The notes under the pieces: model-generated | Database searches by the model: none | What the model was told of the DNA's origin: nothing | Seen by the model: the letters and a program-made list of their open reading frames with translations, nothing else | Shown: positions 8,510 to 17,226 of the stretch, piece after piece | Numbering within the stretch: position 1 is the stretch's first letter | Layout of the letters: each line of letters begins with the position of its first letter | Assembly: GCA_934463175.1 (NCBI GenBank) | Contig: CAKSIW010000043.1 | Span: forward strand, 1 to 23,793 | Direction: 5' to 3' | DNA length: 23,793 nucleotides | Source of the DNA: an uncultured Clostridia bacterium | Lineage (GTDB): Bacteria; Bacillota; Clostridia; Monoglobales; Monoglobaceae | Made by a program: the position numbers and the translations under genes

Positions 8510-11500
8510 ATGAAAAGGACGATATCGCTAATTCTGATAATGATGATTGGTATTTCCTCGTTTAATATAAATATATTTTCAGAAGGAGATTGGAACGAGG
8601 AACAATACTATTCTACCGACAAGGGTGGATTTATGCCGTTCCGACCTGAAAATAAGAGTACCTCATATCAAAATCCTCCCGGGTTTACATGGCCGTATGT
8701 AAATACGGCAGATTCATATGATTTGATTGTGTGTAATGATTCGGGAATGAAAAATGTTTTGTACCGCAAGGATAATATAAAGTATAACTACTTTTGCTTT
8801 GACAAAACCTTTGAAAGTGGAATTGACTTGTATTGGGCTGTAAGGTATCATGCGGGAGAGACGGTGAGCGCATGGTCTGATTCGAGGAGATTTAAAATCG
8901 ACCCTGACGCGAGCGAATTTGTTGTTGATGATATTGCACGTATAGTGGAAAGAGTGCCGTCAGAACATCCGCGGATTTGGACAACGAAAAACGGACTGGA
9001 AGATTTCAGGCAAAACTTTAAAAAGAATGCTGCGGCAGAAAAAGCATATAACAGTGTTTTGTCAAGAGCGGAGCGGTATGCAAGTTCAAACAGCATACCG
9101 TCAGAGCCGACCGAACAGGCGGCAGCATTGAGCGGCGCTTCGGAAATCACAAATATGCTGACCGCAAGTGCGTTTGCATATCTTTTGACGGAAAGACAAG
9201 AATTTGGCGATTTTGCCATAAGAGTGCTGGAAGCTGTCTCAAAGTGGAGCTGGGATGATACGAGCGGAACAACGTCATACAGAAAGAATGACCAGGCTCA
9301 CCGTATGATTGCATACAGAAGTGCGATTGCATATGATTGGCTCTATGATTTGCTGAACGAGACGCAGTATGCTGAGCAAAAGCAACTTGCTTTAAAAATG
9401 ATTGAGGGGCGCGCCGAGAAAATGGCGGTTCTCATAGAATCATTGAGCATGAATCCGTATAATTCACATGGGTGGACTGCTTTCGGACATCTTGGAATTA
9501 TAGGTGTTGCTATGCATGGAGAAATAGAGAAAGCTGACGAATGGCTGAGCGGTGTAATCCGTCTGTATTCAGCACTTGTAACTCCTTGGTCATGTCAGGA
9601 CGGAGGCTGGTCGCAGGGAACGGCATATTGGCAGTACAGCTCTGTGGACTGTGCTGAATTAATGGAAATTTTAAGTCTGGCAGGAATCATAAATCTATAT
9701 AATACCGCGTGGATGCAAAATCAGTATTTGTGGGCTTTATATACATATCCTGAGGGGTCGTACGGCTCTTTCGGAGATGGATCAAATATAGATAAAGCTG
9801 AAGACGGAACAGATATTGCACGTGCAATGGGCGGATTGGCGGCATTTGCCGATAATTCTGCGGCAAAGTGGTTATTTGAACAGGTGGGCGGATACACAGG
9901 GTCAATGTCTGATTATTATGTTTCGGTTTTAAACGACAAAGACTCACACATTCCGTCAGATTATCCGCTCGGACATGCTTTTGATGATGTCGGCTGGGCT
10001 GTTATGACCGATAATCTGACAGATACGGACAGAATACAGCTAACCTTTAAATCAAGTCCATATGGTTCTTTTAATCATTCTCATGCCGACCAAAACAGCT
10101 TTATCATACAGGCATACGGTGAAAAGCTGGCTGTCAAAAGCGGATATTATGATTATTATCATAGTGAACATGATAATAACATAACGAGAAAGACTTTTTC
10201 ACATAACAGCATAACGGCTGACGATGGTGACGGACAGGGGTATTATGAAGAAAAAAACGGAGGGAATGACAGTCTTAAAACAAACGGCAGATTATGTCAG
10301 TTTGTTTCGCAGATGAGTTTTGACAGCGTTACGGGAGATGCAACAAATGCATATGTTGACAGTCCAGCCGGTAACACAAAGAGTTTGGGGAAATTTGTGA
10401 GAAGTATTATATATGTTCGCCCCGATGTCTTTGTTGTTATTGACGACTTGGCGGCAAAACATGGGGAGCAGGCACAATTCAAATGGTGGCTTAATTCCGA
10501 TGAGACAATGGAATATAATAATAATTCAGCTGTTATATCAAAAGGACATGCACGGCTGAATGCTGATGTTGTCTATCCGTCAGATGTTACTACGAAATAT
10601 TACAAAGGGTTCTATGATTTAAACGGGAACTATTGGCAGGCAGGCGGCAACTGTGCAGAACTGAAGGAGCAGGACAGGGTAGCTTTTTCTACGGAAAAAT
10701 GTGAAAAAACCAAAATGGTTGTTTCAATGAGTATTCATAAAGATGAGGATTCTGCAAAGAAGCCGAAGGTGACATATTCCGCAGAAGGGGCTTGTATGCG
10801 GCTTGAGTTTGAGGACGGCAATACGGTTTTAATTAATCTGACAGAAGACGATACTGCAGCATTTGAAGGGATAGCCTTTAAGGGGACTGCTGTGTCATAT
10901 AACGGAGATTCTGTTTTAATGACAAACGGAACATATCTTGAAAAAAATGGAGTAAAGCTGATTGAAGCAGACCGTAATGCCACGGTGGCACTCGGCTGCG
11001 GGCAGGTTTGTATAAGCTGTGATGATGACACGGAAATCAGTTTGAACAGGAATAATGAGTACCTTAATATAAACAGTGTGAGCTTGCTCAGAGATAATAA
11101 ACAGCGTTTTGTTTCTGCAAAAATCGGGATTGCCGGGGCGGATGATAATGACAGTGTTTTGCTTTCCGCACAAAAAGGAAATTACACTCTTTTTGCTGCT
11201 GCCAATGTGCCTGTAAGTGTGCAGGGGTTAATTCCGCGGGACATTACTTTACATAAAAATGCGGAAGGCGTGCTTGTTGCCGAATGGACTGAAAATGAAA
11301 ACTGCGATTATGACATAAGTATAAACGGTGCGGTGACAGAGAATGTATCAAGTCCGTATTTGATTAGTGATGAATCTGATGAGATTAGTGTGTCTGTACG
11401 AGGGAAGATTTGCAGTACAGTTGGAGAATGGAGCAGTCCTGTATGCTGCTCTGAATCAGAAAAAGCTGCGGCAGGCAGCATTGATTTACCCGGTGATAAA

Positions 11501-13426
11501 AACGCTTTTACGGCAAAAACCTATGTGACAGGGATTCCATCAAACGGCATTTTGGGATTGGGTGTTTATGATGAGCAGGGGCGACTTATTGATTTTAAAA
11601 GCAAATGCTTGACAAGCGGGAAAAATGAGCTTGAGGTATCTGAATTTATAGGAGACAAGAATAAAGTACGGGCTTTTTTGTGGAATGGTGTTAAGCCGCT
11701 GACACAATCGGCGAATTATACAGATGACAGCACAGATTTGCTTGGAATATATATAAACGGCAGGTTAATTGACGGATTTGAAAATCTAAAGGAAAAATAT
11801 GTCGTTGAGATAAAAGAAAACGAGTATGACAGAATACCTGAAATTACCGTTGTTCCTTCGGACGGAAAGACAAGAACTGTTATATCGGAAAATCCTGATA
11901 AACAGGAAGTTAACGTGAAACTTATATCGCCGGAAGGAAGGATTCGCAATATAACAATAAGCTTTGTTGTTGAACCAAAGGAGTTTCATGCGGTTTACGG
12001 AGCTGCGGAGAACAACGCATTTCAGGATGATAACAAAAATGAGACAGCCGCAGACGCAGAAGGAAAAAACGACAAAATTTCGATTAATAATGTCGGCGTT
12101 TTTAGTTACGGGGAAGATACTCTTGACAACAGCATTGATTTGAAGCTTTATTCGGGCACAAAGGTGAATAAGGGCGGAGAACTTTTCGGTTCAAGACTGT
12201 GTAGCGACAGAAGCCCCAGACTCGTGAACAGAATGGAAATCAGTCATTTGTGTGAAAATTTGCAGAACAGAGACTATTTCATTTTACCCAATGACTATTA
12301 TGTTAATAAAAGGGATCAAAATAATTCTGCTGAAATGAAATTCAAGATAGTTCAGAATGCAGAAATTGTTGTTTTGAGTACAAAAGAAATAAATTCACTG
12401 ACAGATATTGGTTATTCTGTGTCAAAAGACAGCTTTGGCGGCGCACGTTACATGAATACAGTGGGGGCTGAGGATAAGTATTATAATATACATTTTAACA
12501 ACAGGCCGGCGAATGATTTTGATTCTCAGGGACGTCTGAAAAACTATGATATTGCGGCAGAATGGATTGATGTAAAGCCGCTGAAAAAATATGATTCCTC
12601 AACAGATTCTGAACGAGATTATACATTGGAAGAATATGAAAGTGAAAAGCCTGGAGCGGAGTGCTTTGAGATTGTTAAAAATAGTTCGAAGTGGATACAT
12701 GGATATAATTTTCAGTATAAGTATTCAAAAAAGTATAATGTTAAAACAGATGGTGAAGATGTGACACTTCGGCTGAATGATATGACCGGAAGAATAATTG
12801 TAATAATTAAACCGATTGATCCTGTCGGATTGATAGATGATGTTGAGTATCTCGGACCCAAAAGTTTTGAAGAGCTTGATGAAGCATTGAAAAATGGGTG
12901 TACGGATGATACGGTCAAAAAAAACATTGCATTCTATCGTCAGGGATTACTAAAAACAAATTTCGCAGGCGGAAATGAAGCGTTTTACGATAGAGAAGAG
13001 ATAATTAACATTAATGATGACCTGCCTGAGCTGGAAGGGGCATATTATTTTCCGCTGTCGTACAATACTGTGTGCGGAAAAGGCGGATATGCGTGGCAAA
13101 AGGCATTCTTTTTCGGAATGCCGCAAAACGAAAAATACATATATCCGGAGTTTGACGCAAAAACACATGATTGGTACAGCTTTAATCTTAACGGTTCTGC
13201 GTATTTGTATATCGTTTTGTCCGGAGAATCTCCCGAATGGGTGGATTCGTCATGGGAAAGAATCAATCTGAACAATCCGTTATTTTATACATACGGATAT
13301 AGGAAGAATTACAGGACGGTATATAGAAAATATGTAAACGTAAAAACGGGAGAAAAGGAGCACATTATAATGAAAACTCCGGGAATAAAAAGTGCATATT
13401 ATTTATTAATAAAGTCTGCTGAATAG
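8510..13426 (+). CDS. Giant secreted DUF4962/heparinase II-III family protein with multiple C-terminal beta modules
   Basis: A 1638-residue protein with a signal peptide (MKRTISLILIMMIGISS). It is a paralog of the product of 1689-5210 over residues about 30-860, with the same DUF4962 start (NPPGFTWPY), toroid with His320 (NSHGW) and Tyr373 (GTAYW), and beta-sandwich with His523/His525/Asp527 (NHSHADQNSF) and His565. Lys again replaces the expected metal Asp (AVKSGYY). The C-terminal half differs. It has a fibronectin III-like stretch (about 906-980), a module with GVYDEQGRLIDF (about 1005-1065), a cadherin-like beta module (about 1080-1165), then two related beta-sandwich modules (about 1249-1438 and 1509-1638). 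The latter resemble C-terminal modules I recall on other polysaccharide-degrading enzymes. GGGAGG (8497-8502) lies 7 nt before the ATG. No anchor motif is visible. Confidence 0.85.
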   Translation: MKRTISLILIMMIGISSFNINIFSEGDWNEEQYYSTDKGGFMPFRPENKSTSYQNPPGFTWPYVNTADSYDLIVCNDSGMKNVLYRKDNIKYNYFCFDKTFESGIDLYWAVRYHAGETVSAWSDSRRFKIDPDASEFVVDDIARIVERVPSEHPRIWTTKNGLEDFRQNFKKNAAAEKAYNSVLSRAERYASSNSIPSEPTEQAAALSGASEITNMLTASAFAYLLTERQEFGDFAIRVLEAVSKWSWDDTSGTTSYRKNDQAHRMIAYRSAIAYDWLYDLLNETQYAEQKQLALKMIEGRAEKMAVLIESLSMNPYNSHGWTAFGHLGIIGVAMHGEIEKADEWLSGVIRLYSALVTPWSCQDGGWSQGTAYWQYSSVDCAELMEILSLAGIINLYNTAWMQNQYLWALYTYPEGSYGSFGDGSNIDKAEDGTDIARAMGGLAAFADNSAAKWLFEQVGGYTGSMSDYYVSVLNDKDSHIPSDYPLGHAFDDVGWAVMTDNLTDTDRIQLTFKSSPYGSFNHSHADQNSFIIQAYGEKLAVKSGYYDYYHSEHDNNITRKTFSHNSITADDGDGQGYYEEKNGGNDSLKTNGRLCQFVSQMSFDSVTGDATNAYVDSPAGNTKSLGKFVRSIIYVRPDVFVVIDDLAAKHGEQAQFKWWLNSDETMEYNNNSAVISKGHARLNADVVYPSDVTTKYYKGFYDLNGNYWQAGGNCAELKEQDRVAFSTEKCEKTKMVVSMSIHKDEDSAKKPKVTYSAEGACMRLEFEDGNTVLINLTEDDTAAFEGIAFKGTAVSYNGDSVLMTNGTYLEKNGVKLIEADRNATVALGCGQVCISCDDDTEISLNRNNEYLNINSVSLLRDNKQRFVSAKIGIAGADDNDSVLLSAQKGNYTLFAAANVPVSVQGLIPRDITLHKNAEGVLVAEWTENENCDYDISINGAVTENVSSPYLISDESDEISVSVRGKICSTVGEWSSPVCCSESEKAAAGSIDLPGDKNAFTAKTYVTGIPSNGILGLGVYDEQGRLIDFKSKCLTSGKNELEVSEFIGDKNKVRAFLWNGVKPLTQSANYTDDSTDLLGIYINGRLIDGFENLKEKYVVEIKENEYDRIPEITVVPSDGKTRTVISENPDKQEVNVKLISPEGRIRNITISFVVEPKEFHAVYGAAENNAFQDDNKNETAADAEGKNDKISINNVGVFSYGEDTLDNSIDLKLYSGTKVNKGGELFGSRLCSDRSPRLVNRMEISHLCENLQNRDYFILPNDYYVNKRDQNNSAEMKFKIVQNAEIVVLSTKEINSLTDIGYSVSKDSFGGARYMNTVGAEDKYYNIHFNNRPANDFDSQGRLKNYDIAAEWIDVKPLKKYDSSTDSERDYTLEEYESEKPGAECFEIVKNSSKWIHGYNFQYKYSKKYNVKTDGEDVTLRLNDMTGRIIVIIKPIDPVGLIDDVEYLGPKSFEELDEALKNGCTDDTVKKNIAFYRQGLLKTNFAGGNEAFYDREEIININDDLPELEGAYYFPLSYNTVCGKGGYAWQKAFFFGMPQNEKYIYPEFDAKTHDWYSFNLNGSAYLYIVLSGESPEWVDSSWERINLNNPLFYTYGYRKNYRTVYRKYVNVKTGEKEHIIMKTPGIKSAYYLLIKSAE

Positions 13427-13443
13427 AGGAAAGGAGAGGGCGT

Positions 13444-15357
13444 ATGCTTAAAATGATGCTGAGTGATGTTTTAATACAAGAGGAAAATAACAGCGGTTTT
13501 AATGTTTGCGGCACAGAAGTATTATCATGTGAGACAAAAAGTGAGGATAATATATCTGAGGCTTTGCTTAATTTGAAAAAAAATAATCAAAAGGTGGTAT
13601 GTCTTGGAATTTGCGGGAAGATAGCTGAGTATAATGAGCTGCAATTAAATGCAATAAAAGGTTTTATAGATTATGCTGTGGAGTATGAATGTGAAAATGT
13701 GATGATATGCATAGAGCTGCCTAACGATAATGACGGCACTGATGAAGGTATCGCAAGAATGCTTGCGGCAGCATGTGATTACGGAAGTATAAAGGGAGTG
13801 GGTATATTTGCAGAGAAAGCGGGCAGACTTTCGGATAGTTTGAGAATGCTGAGGCTGATTAAAAACATCAGAAACATAAAAATAGTATGGAATGCAGAAA
13901 AGGATGGAGAAAACGCGGAAAAGATATGGTCTGTGTTCGGCAAATATATTGCTGTGGTTTGCTTGCCGGCAGATTCTTTTGCGATAAGCGTTTTATCGCT
14001 GCTTGACAGTGTGAACTACAATGGTTTTGTGATGACAGGAAAGGATAATGATAAAAAAACACAAAAGCAATATGTGGGTTCGGAAAAAAGCACATGCATG
14101 GAGTTAATTCAGTATTACAAGGATAACTTGATAAATGACTTTGATACAAATTGGTCATTGTGTAGAACGGAGTTTGGAGATAGAATTCACGAGATAAGTG
14201 TTTCAAGATTAAAAACATATGCAATGATTTCGGTCAACGCGAGAGAAGCTATGAAAAAATATGAGTATAAAATACAAATCTCCCCGGGTGAGTCATACAA
14301 GATAAGTGTTCCTTATGAGATACATAACTCAGAAGACAAGCTTGCGGCATATGGATTGATTTCATTGTCTGACAGAGACGGAAATGTGATGAGAAGACTC
14401 TATCTTAACCGGCGTGCCAAGGAAAGGCTGGAAATTGTTTTCAAAAGTGATGTTGAAACCGAGTGCACTCTTGAGCTTGGAATGAAGAGAGCGGGAAGTG
14501 TCTTTTGGTATCGTCCGGTGATGATAAAATACAATGCACTGCCAAAGAGAGAAGTTTGTATTGCGGCTGTTCACATTGAGGTTAAACGCGATTGTGATTA
14601 TAGTATGAATGTTAAAAGAATCGGGAAGGCATTCGATGATGCCGCAGAAAAAGGTGCGGATATTGTTGTTTTTGCAGAGACAATGGCAGATCGGGGAACA
14701 AAGCTTTCGGTTGAGGAAAAATTTGAGGAAATAAACAATCCATACTGCGCGATGATGAGAGAAAAGGCGGCGCAGCATAAATGTTATGCTGTGTTCACAT
14801 TTCATGAAAAGGATGGGTGCGGAGCAAGACACAACACATCGTTGCTTGTTGACAGAAACGGGGAAATTGTGGGGCGGTATGTTAAGTCACATCAGGCATT
14901 GGGAGAATATGAGGACGGAATGATTCCGGGCAATGAATATCCGGTGTTTGAGACCGACTTCGGGAAAATTGGGATGCTCATTTGCTGGGATGCATATTTT
15001 CCGGAGCCTGCCAAAGCAATGGCACTCAAGGGGGCGGAAATATTGTTTGTCTCAACTGCGGGAAATCCAACCCACAGACACATTGCTCGGGCAATGGAAA
15101 ACGGTGTTTATGTTGCTGTGGCATGTGCGGCGCGTGAAGGAGAATGCGGAATTATGCCGACAAAAATAATAAGCCCGACAGGCAGAGTGATTGACAATAC
15201 AAATCGTGATGGAGAATGTGCAATAGCTCAAATTGACCTTAACGACAATGAATACATCTATTGGTTGTCTGTCGGAGCGGCAAACAGCGTTCCGCGGGAC
15301 GTGTATGAAAATGAATACCGCGGCGATATGTATGGACTAATTAATAAAAATGAGTGA
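13444..15357 (+). CDS. Carbon-nitrogen hydrolase (nitrilase superfamily) fused to TIM-like and jelly-roll domains
   Basis: A 637-residue protein without a signal peptide, so probably cytosolic. Residues about 370-625 are a nitrilase-superfamily domain with the Glu-Lys-Cys triad: Glu412 (VVFAETM), Lys481 (RYVKSHQ) and Cys514 (MLICWDAYFPE). Such enzymes hydrolyse amides or nitriles. Residues about 40-215 alternate strands and helices (VVCLGICG, NVMICIELP, GVGIFAE, IKIVWNAE, IAVVCLP), as in a TIM barrel, with no clear catalytic signature. Residues about 235-365 look like a CBM4/9-type jelly roll (QISPGESYKISVPYEI ... FWYRPVMI). The RBS AAAGGAGAG is adjacent and the gene follows the third lyase by 17 nt, so it is probably co-transcribed. 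A role in cleaving an amide substituent of the glycan, such as a uronamide, is speculation. Confidence 0.82.
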   Translation: MLKMMLSDVLIQEENNSGFNVCGTEVLSCETKSEDNISEALLNLKKNNQKVVCLGICGKIAEYNELQLNAIKGFIDYAVEYECENVMICIELPNDNDGTDEGIARMLAAACDYGSIKGVGIFAEKAGRLSDSLRMLRLIKNIRNIKIVWNAEKDGENAEKIWSVFGKYIAVVCLPADSFAISVLSLLDSVNYNGFVMTGKDNDKKTQKQYVGSEKSTCMELIQYYKDNLINDFDTNWSLCRTEFGDRIHEISVSRLKTYAMISVNAREAMKKYEYKIQISPGESYKISVPYEIHNSEDKLAAYGLISLSDRDGNVMRRLYLNRRAKERLEIVFKSDVETECTLELGMKRAGSVFWYRPVMIKYNALPKREVCIAAVHIEVKRDCDYSMNVKRIGKAFDDAAEKGADIVVFAETMADRGTKLSVEEKFEEINNPYCAMMREKAAQHKCYAVFTFHEKDGCGARHNTSLLVDRNGEIVGRYVKSHQALGEYEDGMIPGNEYPVFETDFGKIGMLICWDAYFPEPAKAMALKGAEILFVSTAGNPTHRHIARAMENGVYVAVACAAREGECGIMPTKIISPTGRVIDNTNRDGECAIAQIDLNDNEYIYWLSVGAANSVPRDVYENEYRGDMYGLINKNE

Positions 15358-15364
15358 ATGGTAA

Positions 15365-16084
15365 TTACTGCATGTTAAACGCAATGTCTGTGTCACAAAT
15401 TATATGGTCAATTTTTGAGACATCGGTCAGATTGTAGAAAAACTGTTTTCCGACCTTGTCCGATGTGCACAGAAAAATTTTCCTTTTGGAATTTAAAAGC
15501 ATGGTGCGTCTGAGGTCGGATTCTTCAATTGAGGAATCCGTTATCCTCCCGCTTGAGGATATGCCGCGGCTCGAGAAGAAGAATATATCGGCATTGAAAT
15601 TCTTGATAAAGTTTTCAGCATATGTACCGACGTATGCGATTGAGTTTTCCAAAAGCAAACCGCCGGTGCAAAAAGACCTGATTCTCAGCTCTGCAAGCTG
15701 GAGAGAGGTTTTGGGACTGTTGGTTATTACTGTTATATTTGAAAAGGCGGAAAGATATTTTACAATTCGGGAAACTGTGGAAGAGGCATCAAGAAAAATA
15801 ACCTGACCGTCACTGATGAATTTTACGGCTTCTTTTGCGATATAGTCCTTGGCACTCATGTTTTCATGCTCACGCATGGACAGAGGGATTTCTTTGTTTA
15901 AAAACTCGCTCAGGACAGCTCCGCCAAAGGTGCGCTTTATAATTCCCCGGGACTCCATTTTTTTCAGGTCACGCCTTATGGTTGGTTCGCTGACAAAGAG
16001 TTCTTTTGCAAGGAGATGAACAGTTGCAGTGTTTTTTTCTTTCAAAATCCGGACAATTGCATCATATCTTTCGTTAAAAAACAT
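15365..16084 (-). CDS. DeoR-family transcriptional regulator
   Basis: A 239-residue DNA-binding regulator of sugar metabolism. The N-terminal winged helix-turn-helix is typical (residues about 5-58, VHLLAKELFVSEPTIRRDL followed by KRTFGGAVL). The C-terminal DeoRC sensor domain (about 75-235) contains the phosphosugar-pocket stretch VIFLDASSTVSRIVKYL and VITNS. Family members usually repress until a sugar-phosphate intermediate of the regulated pathway binds. It is divergent from the sugar operon at 16222 and convergent with the nitrilase gene, whose stop is only 7 nt away. GGAGAG (16091-16096, minus strand) lies 7 nt before the ATG. The divergent layout and shared operator suggest control of both itself and the operon to the right. 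Confidence 0.93.
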   Translation of the reverse strand: MFFNERYDAIVRILKEKNTATVHLLAKELFVSEPTIRRDLKKMESRGIIKRTFGGAVLSEFLNKEIPLSMREHENMSAKDYIAKEAVKFISDGQVIFLDASSTVSRIVKYLSAFSNITVITNSPKTSLQLAELRIRSFCTGGLLLENSIAYVGTYAENFIKNFNADIFFFSSRGISSSGRITDSSIEESDLRRTMLLNSKRKIFLCTSDKVGKQFFYNLTDVSKIDHIICDTDIAFNMQ

Positions 16085-16124
16085 AAAAATCTCTCCTTGA
16101 ACGAATGTGAGTTTATTTGATTAA

Positions 16125-16153
16125 ATTTTATCATTTTTCTGATTGTTTGTCAA
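16125..16153 (-). promoter_or_regulatory. Sigma-A promoter of the DeoR gene
   Basis: Read on the minus strand, TTGACA (16153-16148) is a perfect -35 box, followed after 17 bp by TAAAAT (16130-16125). A TG one base upstream gives an extended -10. Transcription would begin near 16118, leaving a leader of about 30 nt that contains the ribosome binding site. Confidence 0.82.
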
Positions 16154-16170
16154 TATGTAAGCCAATATTG
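16151..16170. promoter_or_regulatory. Candidate DeoR operator between divergent promoters
   Basis: Perfect inverted repeat CAATAT (16151-16156) and ATATTG (16165-16170), separated by 8 bp. Each arm overlaps one of the two -35 boxes, so a bound dimer would block both promoters. That this is the DeoR site is an inference from position and symmetry. Confidence 0.6.
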
Positions 16171-16196
16171 TTTTGAATTTAATTATTTGGTATAAT
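16168..16196 (+). promoter_or_regulatory. Sigma-A promoter of the sugar-phosphate operon
   Basis: TTGTTT (16168-16173), a 17-bp spacer and a perfect TATAAT (16191-16196) preceded by TGG, making an extended -10. Transcription would start near 16203. The first in-frame ATG at 16195 lies inside the -10 box, so it cannot be the start of the following gene. Confidence 0.85.
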
Positions 16197-16221
16197 GTTT
16201 GAACAAAGAAAGGGTGATTTT

Positions 16222-17226
16222 ATGGATAAAAAAATGGCGGCATTAAGTTTATTTGCGGTTGGCGATTTGAGATTAATAGAAACCGAAATACCAACATGCA
16301 AGGAAGATGAGGTTCTTGTTAAAATCAAAAATTGTGGTATTTGCGGAAGTGATATAGGAAGAGTGTTTAAAAATGGTACATATCATTTTCCGACAATTCC
16401 GGGACATGAATTTGCAGGAGAGGTTGTTTTTGACCCAAACGGCGATTTGAACGGAAAAAGAATGGTGGTATTTCCGCTTTTGCCTTGTTTTAAATGTGAG
16501 ATGTGCAAAAAGGGTATGTATGCGCAGTGCAGTAGCTATGATTATTACGGTTCACGGCGTGACGGTGCATTTGCGGAATATATTGCTGTGAAAAAGTTTA
16601 ACTTGCTGGAAATTCCCGAGAATGTGAGCTTCGAAGAGGGTGCAATGTGTGAGCCTGTCTCGGTGGCACTTCATGCGGTGAAAAAAGCAGGAATTAAAAG
16701 GGGCGACACGGTGTTGATTTCGGGCGCAGGACCGATTGGTCTTATTGCCGGACAGTGGGCGAGGATGTTTGGTGCGGAAAAGGTGCTGATGTTCGATATT
16801 GATTCGGAAAAAATCGAGTTTTGCAAGAAAAACGGATTTTATGAGTATAAGGAAAATGATGAGTTTCATATAGCGATTGAGGGGACAGGCGCGGGAAATG
16901 CGCTTGCGAGAATAATCGAAGGAATTTCCGCAAGCGGAAAGATTGTTCTGATGGGGAATCCTGCAAGAGAAGTTTCACTGTCTCCGAAAAACTATCAGCA
17001 GATTCTCAGAAAAGAGCTGAGACTTGAGGGAACGTGGAATTCATCATATTCCGATGTTCAAAATGACTGGAAAGAAAGTCTTGCCGCAATGGCAGACGGA
17101 AAGTTGAATTTAAAACCGCTCATAACTCATAGGGTGAGTCTGTCGGAATGCGGAGCAATGCTTGAAAAAATGCGTGATAAAAAAGAATTTTATTGTAAGG
17201 TGATGATTGATAATGAAAAAAGATAA
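16222..17226 (+). CDS. Zinc-dependent polyol-phosphate dehydrogenase, galactitol-1-phosphate 5-dehydrogenase (GatD)-like
   Basis: A 334-residue medium-chain dehydrogenase predicted to oxidise a hexitol (phosphate) to a ketose (phosphate) with NAD. Catalytic-zinc residues are Cys41 (CGICGSD), His62 and Glu63 (GHEFAG). Structural-zinc cysteines are 89, 92, 95 and 103 (LPCFKCEMCKKG ... QC). The nucleotide fold has GAGPIGL and FDID. The stretches FKNG-x2-Y, PLLPCF and YGSRRDGAFAEYI closely match what I remember of E. coli GatD, more than sorbitol or threonine dehydrogenases. ATG 16222 is chosen because it follows AAAGGG at good spacing and the earlier ATG lies in the promoter. It is the first gene of the operon, overlapping the epimerase gene by 14 nt. 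The exact substrate is inferred from family only. Confidence 0.85.
   Translation: MDKKMAALSLFAVGDLRLIETEIPTCKEDEVLVKIKNCGICGSDIGRVFKNGTYHFPTIPGHEFAGEVVFDPNGDLNGKRMVVFPLLPCFKCEMCKKGMYAQCSSYDYYGSRRDGAFAEYIAVKKFNLLEIPENVSFEEGAMCEPVSVALHAVKKAGIKRGDTVLISGAGPIGLIAGQWARMFGAEKVLMFDIDSEKIEFCKKNGFYEYKENDEFHIAIEGTGAGNALARIIEGISASGKIVLMGNPAREVSLSPKNYQQILRKELRLEGTWNSSYSDVQNDWKESLAAMADGKLNLKPLITHRVSLSECGAMLEKMRDKKEFYCKVMIDNEKR
17197..17204 (+). promoter_or_regulatory. Ribosome binding site inside the dehydrogenase gene
   Basis: AAGGTGAT pairs well with the 3' end of 16S rRNA and ends 8 nt before ATG 17213. This favours that codon over TTG 17207, which would be only 2 nt away. Confidence 0.6.

Noticed and set aside
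14362..14832. Minus-strand open frame of 156 codons inside the nitrilase gene
   Set aside because: It is rich in Phe, His, Cys and Ile as expected for the antisense of an AT-rich gene, with no motif, and the opposite strand encodes conserved nitrilase residues.
16195..16197. ATG 16195 as the start of the dehydrogenase gene
   Set aside because: It lies within the TATAAT -10 box, upstream of the expected transcript start; ATG 16222 has a suitable ribosome binding site.
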